DNA of 64,000 bases from Bin87 sp963665395. Lineage in GTDB: Bacteria > Chloroflexota > Dehalococcoidia > Lucifugimonadales > UBA3495. Below the pieces are notes generated by a model. That model did not search any database and was not told the origin of the DNA. It saw only the letters and a list, made by a program, of their open reading frames with translations. Each line of letters starts with the position of its first letter. Within the stretch, counting starts at the first letter, position 1. The position numbers and the translations under genes were made by a program. Positions 34,859 through 43,091 of this stretch are shown here, one piece after another. The DNA is taken from positions 2,604,001 through 2,668,000 of the forward strand of contig OY762251.1 of assembly GCA_963665395.2 (NCBI GenBank), given 5' to 3'.

Positions 34859-35269
34859 ATGAACCAGCCGAACTTAGTGAACCGTATTGTCATCATGGCG
34901 GACAACGAGGTGGGAGTCATTGCCGACATCACCGCCGCACTGGCCGGCGAAGGCATCAACCTGGAATCCATCAACACCGAAATCACGAGCGACCAGGGCG
35001 CAATCATCCTCACGGTGGACAATTACGACCGCGCGTTGTACATCCTGAACGGAGCCGGTTTCAAGGCTGTCGGTGACGACGCGCTGGTCATCCGCCTGCC
35101 CGACCAGCCGGGCGCGCTGGCCGGCGTCGCCGGCAGCCTGAAGGAAGCCGGCGTCAACATCGATAGTATGCACATCCTCAGCCGCCAGGCCGGTTACGCC
35201 ATGATTGCGCTGAAAACCGACAACCGCGCCGCGGCCATCGCCGCCATCGGCAGCGAGGTTATTGTCTGA
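34859..35269 (+). CDS. Tandem ACT-domain protein
   Basis: 136 residues comprising two ACT domains: LVNRIVIMADNEVGVIADITAALAGEGINLESI (about 6-38) and ALVIRLPDQPGALAGVAGSLKEAGVNIDSM (about 76-105). ACT domains bind amino acids and regulate enzymes. RBS is AAGGAG. It starts 14 bases after the histidine decarboxylase gene, so a ligand-sensing role for that enzyme is plausible but unproven. Confidence 0.85.
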   Translation: MNQPNLVNRIVIMADNEVGVIADITAALAGEGINLESINTEITSDQGAIILTVDNYDRALYILNGAGFKAVGDDALVIRLPDQPGALAGVAGSLKEAGVNIDSMHILSRQAGYAMIALKTDNRAAAIAAIGSEVIV

Positions 35270-35284
35270 GCCGGCGGCAAAAGG

Positions 35285-35647
35285 TCATGGGAGCAAGGGA
35301 GCCAGGGTTGTGACGAATCGGCGAACTTGGGAAAGCCCGTCTCTCACCATCTCTTCTGGCTGCCAACCTTCATAAAAGTTGGTGTGCAGAGCCGAGGCAG
35401 TTTGAAAATCGCGGCGAATACCGGCGTCCCCCAATTCGTTGGCCAGAGAGTTAGCAGCGTCAAACAGGCTCTCATGGCTCTGATGTTCCCAACCACGCTG
35501 CTCTGCGATAGCCTTGACCGTTTCGACAGCTGCGCCCCAGCCCTTCTCTGAGGCTTGGCGCAGGTCGCCCTCTTCAAGTTCATCAAAAGCTTGTTCAAGA
35601 AATTGGGACGCGGCGGCTTGGTACTTCAGAACCAACACGAGCTTCAC
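35285..35647 (-). CDS. PaREP1/HEPN-like small helical protein
   Basis: 120 residues from GTG 35647; an in-frame GTG at 35638 is possible. Core EEGDLRQASEKGWGAAVETVK and AIAEQRGWEHQSHESLF line up with the proteins at 3951-4310 and 56189-56422. Converges on the ACT gene with 15 bases between the stops. Function unknown. Confidence 0.6.
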   Translation of the reverse strand: MKLVLVLKYQAAASQFLEQAFDELEEGDLRQASEKGWGAAVETVKAIAEQRGWEHQSHESLFDAANSLANELGDAGIRRDFQTASALHTNFYEGWQPEEMVRDGLSQVRRFVTTLAPLLP

Positions 35648-35790
35648 CTATCTGTTGACAGTTGCGTACTTTCCCTTATACCAAAACGGAGTGCTGAAAA
35701 CCAGAGGGTTTTAGCGCTCCTAATCGCCTGACCGCGGTCGCGCTTCCCGCTACCGGGAAGCATTTAGCATCTCCCACAGGAGGAACCATC

Positions 35791-37245
35791 ATGCCAGCGC
35801 GCACCGGAGCCGAATACATCGCCGGCCTGCGGGAGCGGGCCGCCGACATCTACATCGGCGGACAGAAGGTAAAGGACGTCACCACCCATCCGGCTTTCGC
35901 CGGCGGCCTCCGCACCGTGGCCGGCCTGCTGGATATGCAGCACGACCCCGCCCGGCGCGACGAGATGGTCTATGAATCGCCCTCCACCGGCGACCCGGTG
36001 GGTCTGTCCTTCATCATGCCCCGCAACGCCGACGACCTGAAACGCCGGCGCAAGATGATGACCAACTGGGCCCTGGCCTCCTGCGGCATGATGGGACGCA
36101 CGCCGGACTTCCTCAACGTGGCCGTGATGTCCATGGCCGCCGCCGCCGACTATTGCGGCCGGAACCGCCCGGAGTTCAAGCGGAACATCCTGGACTACTA
36201 CGGGTACATCCGGGAAAACGACATCGTGATGACCCATACGCTGGTCAATCTGCAACGCAGCCGCTCCGTAGGTCAAACTCCCTTTGACGACCGCACCGAA
36301 GTCGCCCTGTCCGTGGTGGATGAAAACGCCGACGGCATCGTGGTGCGCGGGGCGCGGGTGCTGGCGACCCTGGGGCCGCTGTCCGACGAAATCGCCGTCT
36401 ATCCGGCGCGCACCCGACGGGTGCCGGCCGGCGAGGAAGGCAAGTACGCTTTCGGTTTCGCCATCCCCTGCAACGCCGACGGCCTCAAGTTCCAGTGCCG
36501 GGACACCATCGACCTGGGCCGTTCCCATTTCGACCATCCCGCCGGCAGCCGCTTTGAGGAAATGGACGCCATCGTGTTCTTCGACGACGTGCTGGTGCCC
36601 TGGGAGCGGGTGTTCCTCTACAACGACGTGGCGCTGTGCAACCAGTGGGGCGAGCGCACCAACCGCAACGCCCACACCGGCCACCAGGTGGTGACCAAGA
36701 ACGTGGTCAAGTGCGAGTTCATGCTGGGTCTGGCCTCGCTGATGGTGGATACTTTGGGTTCCGGCGAGTTGCCGCAAACCCAGCATCTCGTTGCCGATCT
36801 GATCGAGAACCTGGAGATCACCAAGGCCCTGCTGGCCGCCTCGGAAGCGCAGGCGTCGGTTGACGAATGGGGCATCTTCTGCCCCGACTACCGCCCCCTG
36901 CTGGTGGCCCGCAAGCAGATGATAACCATGTATCCGCGCATGGCGGAAATCCTGCACCTGCTGGGCTCCAGCAGCCTGATGGCCCTGCCCGCGGAGGCCG
37001 ACCTCAACGGCCCGCTGGCCGAGGACATTCGGCAATATATGGACACGGACACGGCCACCGCCGAGGAACGCATCCGCCTGTTCCGCTTGGCCTGGGACGT
37101 GTCGTGCAGCGCATTCGGCGGCCGCCAGACCCTCTACGAGCGCTACTTCGGCGGCGACACGGCCCGCAACGCCGCGCTCTTGTACCAGATTTACGACCGG
37201 AGCGCGGCGCAAAACATGGTGCAGGAATTCTTGAGCTGGGAATAG
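35791..37245 (+). CDS. 4-Hydroxyphenylacetate 3-hydroxylase family (HpaB-type) monooxygenase
   Basis: 484 residues, the FADH2-using two-component oxygenase family. Motifs PARTGAEYIAGLRERAADIYIGG (about 2-24), MGRTPDFLNVAVMSM (about 101-115) and LVNLQRSRSVG (about 152-162) cover the flavin and substrate pocket, and the C-terminal helical bundle ends YDRSAAQNMVQEFLSWE. The ATG has AGGAGG about eight bases upstream. Its flavin reductase is not nearby. Substrate is probably an aromatic or similar compound. Confidence 0.88.
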   Translation: MPARTGAEYIAGLRERAADIYIGGQKVKDVTTHPAFAGGLRTVAGLLDMQHDPARRDEMVYESPSTGDPVGLSFIMPRNADDLKRRRKMMTNWALASCGMMGRTPDFLNVAVMSMAAAADYCGRNRPEFKRNILDYYGYIRENDIVMTHTLVNLQRSRSVGQTPFDDRTEVALSVVDENADGIVVRGARVLATLGPLSDEIAVYPARTRRVPAGEEGKYAFGFAIPCNADGLKFQCRDTIDLGRSHFDHPAGSRFEEMDAIVFFDDVLVPWERVFLYNDVALCNQWGERTNRNAHTGHQVVTKNVVKCEFMLGLASLMVDTLGSGELPQTQHLVADLIENLEITKALLAASEAQASVDEWGIFCPDYRPLLVARKQMITMYPRMAEILHLLGSSSLMALPAEADLNGPLAEDIRQYMDTDTATAEERIRLFRLAWDVSCSAFGGRQTLYERYFGGDTARNAALLYQIYDRSAAQNMVQEFLSWE

Positions 37246-37256
37246 TCGTTGACGAC

Positions 37257-37284
37257 GTAGGGGCGAATAATTATTCGCCCCTAC
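37257..37284. repeat. 28-bp perfect palindrome, copy 2
   Basis: Identical to 2186-2213 (starts GTAGGGGCGAATAA). Here it separates the HpaB-type gene from the MOSC gene, 11 bases after the stop. Confidence 0.85.
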
Positions 37285-37306
37285 AACATGAGCGGAGGAA
37301 GGATTC

Positions 37307-38071
37307 GTGATTACCGTTGCCGAAATCAACATCGCGCCCGTCAAGTCCATGGCGTTGGTTCCGTTGACCGAGGCCAGGCTGGATCTGGGCGGTATCCAGG
37401 TGGATCGGCGGTTCTACCTGGTCAACGGGCAGGGCCGTCTGCTCAGCCGTCGCCAGGTGGGCCGGCTGGCCCAGTTGGTTGCATCCTGGGACCCTGATAC
37501 TGAACGGTTGCGGATTGCCTTCCCCGACGGCACGGTGCTGGAAGGCCGGCCCGAGCTGGACAATCCGGTGTGGACACTAATCTGGGGCCGCCGGGTTCGA
37601 GCGCGTCCGCTGCTGGGCGATTGGATGCAAGCCATCAGCGAGTTCTGCGGCCAGCCGGCGCTGCTGATGATGTCGGATTTGCCCTGTCAGGTGTTCGACG
37701 AGTTCCCGGTGTCGGTCCTGTCCCGCGCCTCCGTGGAGCGGCTGTCGTCGGAAATGGGTATGTCCGATGATGAGTGCCTCGCCACCGACCGCTTCCGCCC
37801 CACGCTGCTGCTGGACGGCTGTGAACCGCATCAGGAGGACGGCTGGATGAACCGCCAGATTACCGTTGGCGACGCCATGCTCCGCATCCTGGCCCCGGAT
37901 CCGCGCTGCGCCATCATCGACCAGCATCCCGACACCGGCGAAACCGACACCCAGGCGGTCCGGGCCATCATGGGCTACCGCCCCAACCCGCTGGCCGCCT
38001 ACTTCGGCGTGTACGGCATCGTGGAACGGCCCGGCGTGGTGCGGGTAGGGGATGCGGTGGAGGTGGTATGA
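37307..38071 (+). CDS. MOSC domain protein
   Basis: 254 residues, GTG start with GGAGG eight bases upstream. N-terminal MOSC beta-barrel (GIQVDRRFYLVNGQGRLLSRRQ, about 24-45) followed by the MOSC core (about 110-250) with RFRPTLLLDG and APDPRCAIIDQHPDTGE, whose Cys (DPRC) is the conserved sulfur-carrying position. Relatives include mARC and YcbX-type molybdenum-cofactor enzymes that reduce N-hydroxylated compounds. Probably cotranscribed with the HpaB-type gene. Confidence 0.85.
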   Translation: MITVAEINIAPVKSMALVPLTEARLDLGGIQVDRRFYLVNGQGRLLSRRQVGRLAQLVASWDPDTERLRIAFPDGTVLEGRPELDNPVWTLIWGRRVRARPLLGDWMQAISEFCGQPALLMMSDLPCQVFDEFPVSVLSRASVERLSSEMGMSDDECLATDRFRPTLLLDGCEPHQEDGWMNRQITVGDAMLRILAPDPRCAIIDQHPDTGETDTQAVRAIMGYRPNPLAAYFGVYGIVERPGVVRVGDAVEVV

Positions 38072-38104
38072 TGGGCGCAACGGAAAACATGGGAGGCCAT
38101 TGCT

Positions 38105-38419
38105 ATGCCGGATACCTCCGTAATGCAGGAAACCGTTGTTGTTACGCACACTGATGGCTCAGGAGTGCCCGATTATACGATCAAGCTCACCTTTGCGTAC
38201 CACAAAGAAGAAGGACAGTGGGTCGGTATTTGTACCGAACTGGGAACTGCGACCTGCGACGAGATGCTGGAACAGACCAAAGCGGACTTAAAGGATGCCG
38301 TTGAGCTACAGCTAAACGAGATTGACCGCATCTCCGACGTCAAAGGCTACCTGACCGACAACAATGTTGAGATTGTACCGGCTAAACTGCCCGAGCAAGC
38401 CGGCTTTGTCATCTCATGA
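38105..38419 (+). CDS. hicB: HicB-like antitoxin
   Basis: 104 residues. The fold IKLTFAYHKEEGQWVGICTELGTATCDEMLEQTKADLKDAVEL matches the partial RNase-H-like HicB domain, which blocks HicA. The ORF ends in an ATGA overlap with the downstream toxin. No separate DNA-binding C-terminus is obvious. Confidence 0.75.
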   Translation: MPDTSVMQETVVVTHTDGSGVPDYTIKLTFAYHKEEGQWVGICTELGTATCDEMLEQTKADLKDAVELQLNEIDRISDVKGYLTDNNVEIVPAKLPEQAGFVIS

Positions 38420-38988
38420 ATATCTCGGGACGAGAGTTGATGCGGCTGCTAGAACGCGACGGTTGGACCAGTGGAGGCCGGCGCACCCACGGAATATTCT
38501 ACTATAAGCAGTTCCCCGGAGAAGAGCGGCCACGTTCAACGGTTGTGCCGGACAGATCAACGCCGCTAACGAGCTCCACGTTAGGAGCTATCCTCGGCGT
38601 CAGGCAAACTGGCATAGGCCGGGCCGGGTTGCAACGATTGATCGATGCCCGGCAAGGTTTCGTAAAAGGAAAGGCAGGCTGCGCAGCCTGCCTTTCTCTG
38701 CTGTTGCGATGTGGCGATCTGTATAATGCTCAGTGTTGCACCAACCCCTCCGCCATCATCGCCGCAATCGCCCCGTCGAACGCCTCAATCGTAAAGTCGA
38801 TGTCCGCTGCCGTGTGCGTACCTGACAGCACCCCGCTGGTGCGAGACATCAGGTCCACGCCGCGCACCTGGAGGGCCTGCCGCAAGGCGCGCTGGATGCC
38901 GATGGGCTGGTCCTTCAGGCGGGATGCGTCCAGCCCCTCTATGCTGCGCTCGCCGAAGAACATATGGAAGGTGGACGCCTCGCCATAG
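38416..38988 (+). CDS. hicA: HicA-like toxin, with read-through C-terminal extension
   Basis: The first 80 or so residues are HicA: ISGRELMRLLERDGWTSGGR, RTHGIFYYKQFPG with the catalytic-type His, and ST-L-GAILGV, a dsRNA-binding mRNA endonuclease. The frame then has no stop and continues through the hairpin at 38670-38695 and antisense to the aminotransferase gene, giving 190 residues. Family members are about 60-90 long. Either the stop was lost or the annotated end is not used. Confidence 0.65.
   Translation: MNISGRELMRLLERDGWTSGGRRTHGIFYYKQFPGEERPRSTVVPDRSTPLTSSTLGAILGVRQTGIGRAGLQRLIDARQGFVKGKAGCAACLSLLLRCGDLYNAQCCTNPSAIIAAIAPSNASIVKSMSAAVCVPDSTPLVRDIRSTPRTWRACRKARWMPMGWSFRRDASSPSMLRSPKNIWKVDASP
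38670..38695. terminator. Bidirectional hairpin terminator
   Basis: Perfect 26-bp palindrome AAAGGCAGGCTGC-GCAGCCTGCCTTT between hicA and the converging aminotransferase gene. It reads as a stem of 11-12 pairs with A/T ends on each side. Confidence 0.75.
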
Positions 38989-40070
38989 ACGGTGGCGTTG
39001 ACCTCGCGCCGTTCCACCACCTCGCGCAGGCCGACCCGCAGCCGCTCGGCCATCAGGTCGGCCTGGTCGTTCAACTCGCCGGTGGCGACCAGGCGCAGGG
39101 CGGCGTTGCCCGAGGCGGCGGCGTAGGGGTTGGCGTTGAAGGTGCCGCCGTGGAGGACCCGCTCGTAGCGGTCGTGGTGACTGTCGCCGGTCTGGTGCAT
39201 CACGGCCATCACCTCGTCGCGGCCGCCCACTGCGCCGCCGGGCAGTCCGCCGGTGAGTATCTTGGCCATGGTGCAGAGGTCGGGATCAACGCCGAGGCGC
39301 TGCTGCGCTCCGCCCGGCGCCCAGCGGAATCCGGTGATAACCTCGTCCAGTATCATCACTATGCCGCGCTCGCGGGTCAGGCGGCGCACGCCGTCCAGGA
39401 AGCCGTCGGGCAGGGGCACCGTGCCGTAGGACGCGCCAGACGCCTCGGTGATGACGCCGGCGATGTTGTCGTCGCTGTTCAGCGCGTTCTCCAACGCCGT
39501 CAAATCCGTGGGCAGCACGATGACGGAATCAATCGTTCCCTGAGGTATGCCGATGGACGCCGGCACGTCAAAGGGCGGCAGGTTGCCGGGCATTACGTAG
39601 TCGTGCCAGCCGTGATAGTGGGACTCCCAGCGGATGATTTTCTCCTTGCCGGTGTAGGCGCGGGCGACGCGCATGGCCAGCATGGTGGCCTCGGCGCCGG
39701 ACCCGACGAAGCGTACCTTGTCGGCGCAGGGCATCAGGGCGCAAACCCGCTCGCCCCATTCCAGCATGGACTCGGTGGGCGCTCCAAAGTGGGAGCCGTC
39801 GGCCAGCACGCCGGACAGGGCGGCCACCACCTCCGGGTGGGCGTGACCCGTCAACAGGGACGCCGACCCCATGCCGTAGTCAACGTACTCGTTGCCGTCG
39901 ATGTCCCACTTGCGCGGCCCGCTGCCCCGGGCGATGACGATAGGGAAGGGGTCGGAAGTGTAGCCGTCGTGGCCGGGGCTGCCCGACGGGAAACGGGCCT
40001 GGTAGCTGGGCTGCAATTCCCGCGAACGGGGGTTTATGCGGATGTACTGTTCCTGGATGGTTTCAGCCAT
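38730..40070 (-). CDS. Glutamate-1-semialdehyde 2,1-aminomutase-like class III aminotransferase
   Basis: 446 residues. PLP motifs: GSGAEATMLAMRVARAYTGK (about 122-141), EVITGFRWAPGG (about 243-254) and the Schiff-base Lys in MAKILTGGLPGGAVGG (about 269-284). The overall sequence is closest to HemL-type aminomutases, but many paralogs act in catabolism of amines or amino acids. It is not beside other haem genes, so the general name is safer. Confidence 0.82.
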   Translation of the reverse strand: MAETIQEQYIRINPRSRELQPSYQARFPSGSPGHDGYTSDPFPIVIARGSGPRKWDIDGNEYVDYGMGSASLLTGHAHPEVVAALSGVLADGSHFGAPTESMLEWGERVCALMPCADKVRFVGSGAEATMLAMRVARAYTGKEKIIRWESHYHGWHDYVMPGNLPPFDVPASIGIPQGTIDSVIVLPTDLTALENALNSDDNIAGVITEASGASYGTVPLPDGFLDGVRRLTRERGIVMILDEVITGFRWAPGGAQQRLGVDPDLCTMAKILTGGLPGGAVGGRDEVMAVMHQTGDSHHDRYERVLHGGTFNANPYAAASGNAALRLVATGELNDQADLMAERLRVGLREVVERREVNATVYGEASTFHMFFGERSIEGLDASRLKDQPIGIQRALRQALQVRGVDLMSRTSGVLSGTHTAADIDFTIEAFDGAIAAMMAEGLVQH

Positions 40071-40094
40071 GATGGTCGCTCCTTTTTGAGTGGG

Positions 40095-40613
40095 TTACGG
40101 GTCGTCTCCTCTCCGTGGTTTTGCCATATACGCATATACTTCGCCGTACAAACTGCCGTCCAAATCATCCGGCTTTCGGTGTGTTACCTCGTAGCTGCTC
40201 CCCAACTTGCTTGTCCACAACCCCGTTTTCAGCTGACGAGCAACGTGGGTCCATCTGTAACTGCCATCAGTGTCCGGTAGCCGGTACAGCGCAATTTTTA
40301 CGATGTTCGGATCAAAGTCGCCATTTTCGCAATCTACGAATCCTTCCCGCCAGAAAAGCGCGCGCAGCGTTTGGGGGGCGCGGTTATGAGGCAGACCGGC
40401 GGGCCAGTAGCCTCGATCCTCCACGATGCTTCCTTGGGAATGCGGTTCCCACCACTGGTTCTTTATTCCAAGCGCCCACGCTATACAGTTGTATTCCGGG
40501 CTTGCATCAGAGTTGACGGATACAAACCGCGAGTCATTCGGGTCGATAATGCGTTTGTTTAAGTAGCGTCTTTGTTCGCCAGGTGGCCTTGCTGCTGCGC
40601 CCATTCCAACCAT
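40095..40613 (-). CDS. DUF7689-like protein
   Basis: 172 residues from ATG 40613 (GGAG about eight bases upstream), overlapping the preceding gene by about 50 bases. Motifs YNCIAWALG (about 38-46), WWEPHS, YWPAG, KIALYRLPD and THVARQLKTGLWTSKLG followed by DLDGSLYGEVYAYM match a family of small uncharacterised proteins. No enzymatic role known. Shares a strand with two more small genes upstream. Confidence 0.65.
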   Translation of the reverse strand: MVGMGAAARPPGEQRRYLNKRIIDPNDSRFVSVNSDASPEYNCIAWALGIKNQWWEPHSQGSIVEDRGYWPAGLPHNRAPQTLRALFWREGFVDCENGDFDPNIVKIALYRLPDTDGSYRWTHVARQLKTGLWTSKLGSSYEVTHRKPDDLDGSLYGEVYAYMAKPRRGDDP

Positions 40614-40900
40614 GCCTTCGTCTCCGCCGCGAGACTGCCGCACGTCTGCCCTGCCGTGGGGTCAACGCCCGTCAGTCTGATTAGCGCCGGCGACCACCAA
40701 TTGGGCTTATCCTGGAGACGCCGCAAGATCAGGGGCACGACTGCCGGCCCCATCTCGATTATCTGCTGATAATCTTCGTCGGCGAACATCTCATCCATGG
40801 TCAGAAACGCGGCGCTTTCCCATGCTTCGGCATGGGCATCGAACTCGTTGCAGAATTCGACTGACTTCGGTCCCATAATCGGCTTTACGGTTTCAGGCAT
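40559..40900 (-). CDS. Hypothetical protein, 113 residues
   Basis: Starts at ATG 40900 (MPETVKPIMGPKSVEF) with AAGGAG upstream. Helical body with VVPLILRRLQDKPNWWSPALIRLTG (about 65-90) followed by TAGQTCGSLAAETKAWLEWAQQQG. The N-terminal frame upstream is poor coding. Often this kind of protein accompanies a DUF7689 gene, but that is only contextual here. Confidence 0.55.
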   Translation of the reverse strand: MPETVKPIMGPKSVEFCNEFDAHAEAWESAAFLTMDEMFADEDYQQIIEMGPAVVPLILRRLQDKPNWWSPALIRLTGVDPTAGQTCGSLAAETKAWLEWAQQQGHLANKDAT

Positions 40901-40958
40901 GATGTGCGCTCCTTCGGGGGAATGCGTGTTGCCGTTTGGGTTGTTTAGACTTGAGCAG

Positions 40959-41180
40959 TCATTCCAGGTCGGACGGGTTGGTTCCGGTAACATCGTACAC
41001 GTGATTGATGATGGTGTGAACGGCCAGGTTGATTTCCTGACGGAAGCGGCTCTGATCCAGGCCATCCCTGCGGTAGCCCGTCCCGCCGTAGTGGTAGTCC
41101 ACCGCGTAGTTGGTAAGCCAGTTGAGTATGCGTACCGGATGGTCCGGGTTGAGCGCGGTTTTGACGGCGGCGGTGGTCAT
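40959..41180 (-). CDS. Hypothetical protein, 73 residues
   Basis: From ATG 41180 (MTTAAVKTALNPDHPVRILN), with AAGGAAC upstream; an earlier ATG is possible. Single small helical domain rich in Tyr, Asn and His, ending HTIINHVYDVTGTNPSDLE. It lies 44 bases from the IS701-type element inserted upstream, which probably cut it from its promoter. No family recognised. Confidence 0.5.
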   Translation of the reverse strand: MTTAAVKTALNPDHPVRILNWLTNYAVDYHYGGTGYRRDGLDQSRFRQEINLAVHTIINHVYDVTGTNPSDLE

Positions 41181-41223
41181 GGGCCGTTCCTTCTCCGGCA
41201 TGACAGCATTGCCTTCCGGCCTT

Positions 41224-42684
41224 AGCTGGACTTTGTACAAAAACTAGAAAAATGAAAGCGGCAGGGTAAGCTGGTTTGACCCCACAACTCACCGTAGGTC
41301 AATTCGTGCTCACCCTGCCCGATGCCATTGTAACTGTTCTCTTTCCCTTCGCCATGCTGTTCCAAAACCGAACCTGGCAAAAGGCTCAGGTCCTATTGGT
41401 CGGCGCGATCCTGACGCCGGGCCAGCGCACAGTGGCCGCGGCGTTGCGGGTCATGGGCCTCAGCGGCGACCGCAACTATGCCCGCTACCATCACGTGCTG
41501 AACCGGGCGGCGTGGTCGCCCCTTGGGGCGTCCCAGGTCTTGCTCAGGTTGCTGCTTCAACATCTCGACCACGGCGACGGTCCGCTGGTGTTCGGTATCG
41601 ACGAAACCCTGGAGCGTCGGCAGGGTCCAAAGATCAACGCTCTGGGTGTCTACCGAGACGCCGTGCGTTCCAGCCGCAGCTATACGGTCAAGGCCAGCGG
41701 GTTGCGCTGGATCAGTTTGATGTGGCTGGGACGCATCCCCTGGGCGGGACGGTTCTGGGCCCTGCCCTTGCTCACCGCGCTGGCGCCATCGGAACGCTAT
41801 CACCAAAGGCAGGGACGCCGGCACAAGAAACTCACCGACTGGGCTCGCCAGATGATCCTGCTGCTGCGCCGCTGGCTGCCCCATCGCCCCCTGGTGGTGG
41901 TGGGCGACAATGGCTATGCCGTCCTGGACTTGCTCTACTTCTGCCAGTCCCTCCATGAACCCGTAACCCTCATCACCAGGCTGCGCCTGGATGCCGGTCT
42001 CTACGATCCCGCGCCACCCCGTCAACCGGGCCAAACCGGTCGCCCTCGGGTCAAGGGGGCACGTCAACCCACCCTCAAGCAACGCCTTGACGATCCCGAG
42101 CTGCTCTGGGACACCGCGTCGGTGTCCTGGTACGACGGCACCATGCGCACGCTGGAACTGGCTTCGCAGACCGCCCTCTGGTACCACCCCGGCAAACCGC
42201 CCGTACCCATCCGCTGGGCGCTGGTCCGAGACCCCAAAGGTGAACTGGACACTCAGGCCCTGCTCTGCACTGATGAGTCGGTCGCCCCAGTCCAGATCCT
42301 GGAGTGGTTTGTGCTGCGTTGGCAGCTGGAGGTCACTTACCAGGAAGTACGGGCTCACTTGGGCGTGGAAACTCAGCGCCAATGGTCGGATCGCGCCATT
42401 GCCCGCACCACGCCCGTCCTGATGGGTCTGTTTTCCTGGATCGCCCTGGCGGCACACTCGCTGCAACAAGAGAGCCCCATCACCCAGCGCACGGCGGCCT
42501 GGTACGCCAAACCCGCCCCCACTTTCGTGGATGCCATCGCCCTGGTGCGACGCCACCTGTGGCTGGCTTCGGACAGTTTTTCAATGTCGTTATCCGACTG
42601 TGACCGGGGAAAACCCGTTCCCGAATTGTACGCTCGGCTTATCGATTCCCTCGCCTACGCCGCTTGAACGTACAAAGTCCAGCT
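41224..42684 (+). mobile_element. IS701-type insertion sequence
   Basis: Ends share the inverted 14-mer GCTGGACTTTGTAC (left) and its complement at the right. Host TTAG (or CTTA) is repeated on each side, fitting the YTAR duplications of the IS701 family. It carries one intact transposase and separates two minus-strand genes. Confidence 0.85.
41276..42667 (+). CDS. IS701-family transposase
   Basis: 463 residues from a TTG start; a GTG at about 41307 is another option. DDE superfamily endonuclease motifs: GIDETLERR (about 105-113), VVGDNGYAVLDLL (about 200-212), VLRWQLEVTYQEVRAHLGVE (about 346-365), with D, D and E. Full-length and unbroken, so possibly active. Confidence 0.85.
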   Translation: MTPQLTVGQFVLTLPDAIVTVLFPFAMLFQNRTWQKAQVLLVGAILTPGQRTVAAALRVMGLSGDRNYARYHHVLNRAAWSPLGASQVLLRLLLQHLDHGDGPLVFGIDETLERRQGPKINALGVYRDAVRSSRSYTVKASGLRWISLMWLGRIPWAGRFWALPLLTALAPSERYHQRQGRRHKKLTDWARQMILLLRRWLPHRPLVVVGDNGYAVLDLLYFCQSLHEPVTLITRLRLDAGLYDPAPPRQPGQTGRPRVKGARQPTLKQRLDDPELLWDTASVSWYDGTMRTLELASQTALWYHPGKPPVPIRWALVRDPKGELDTQALLCTDESVAPVQILEWFVLRWQLEVTYQEVRAHLGVETQRQWSDRAIARTTPVLMGLFSWIALAAHSLQQESPITQRTAAWYAKPAPTFVDAIALVRRHLWLASDSFSMSLSDCDRGKPVPELYARLIDSLAYAA

Positions 42685-43026
42685 TAGGTCACAACGGAGA
42701 ACACCACTTCCACGATATATTGGGCGATGCGGTTTTGCAGTAGGGCGCTGGACCCGTTCAAATCACCGAAGGTGATTGTAGGCTTTACCGTTCCGCTGCC
42801 GGGCGTTGTCGTGACTGGAGGCGCCGTCGGATGTTCTGTGTCGCTGGATGGACAAGTTATCAGTATTGACGCCGTTGCGGATGTTGATACTGCCCGTACC
42901 GGGCGCTTGCGCGAATGTCGTGCGGGAGACTGGCAAAAAAACAATTGTCGCCGCGATGATAAGCAGGACGGCGGCAGCAATCACCGGCAAGACATATCGC
43001 AAGCGCGGATTGTTAAAAATAGGCAT
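42684..43026 (-). pseudogene. Small secreted or anchored protein with a frameshift
   Basis: From ATG 43026 (GAGGA upstream) reads MPIFNNPRLRYVLPVIAAAV, a signal-anchor, then SRTTFAQAPGTGSINIRN. Near 42840-42870 the sense switches frame to TEHPTAPPVTTTPGSGTVKPT and ends ALLQNRIAQYIVEVVFSVVT. Both halves look like one Pro/Thr-linked protein. The stop TAA is in the IS701 target duplication, so the insertion falls just at its end. Confidence 0.5.
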
Positions 43027-43091
43027 CGGAGCTGTTCCTCGTAATTGGGTATTCCGCATATTTACGAAATTAATAGGTTGCTGCCTTGAAC

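Noticed and set aside
35764..37350. 528-residue frame antisense to the HpaB-type gene
   Set aside because: Gly/Val/His-biased shadow of a clearly identified enzyme.
38700..38988. Extended HicA C-terminus as a new domain
   Set aside because: The residues are antisense to the aminotransferase gene and have no sign of selection in this frame.
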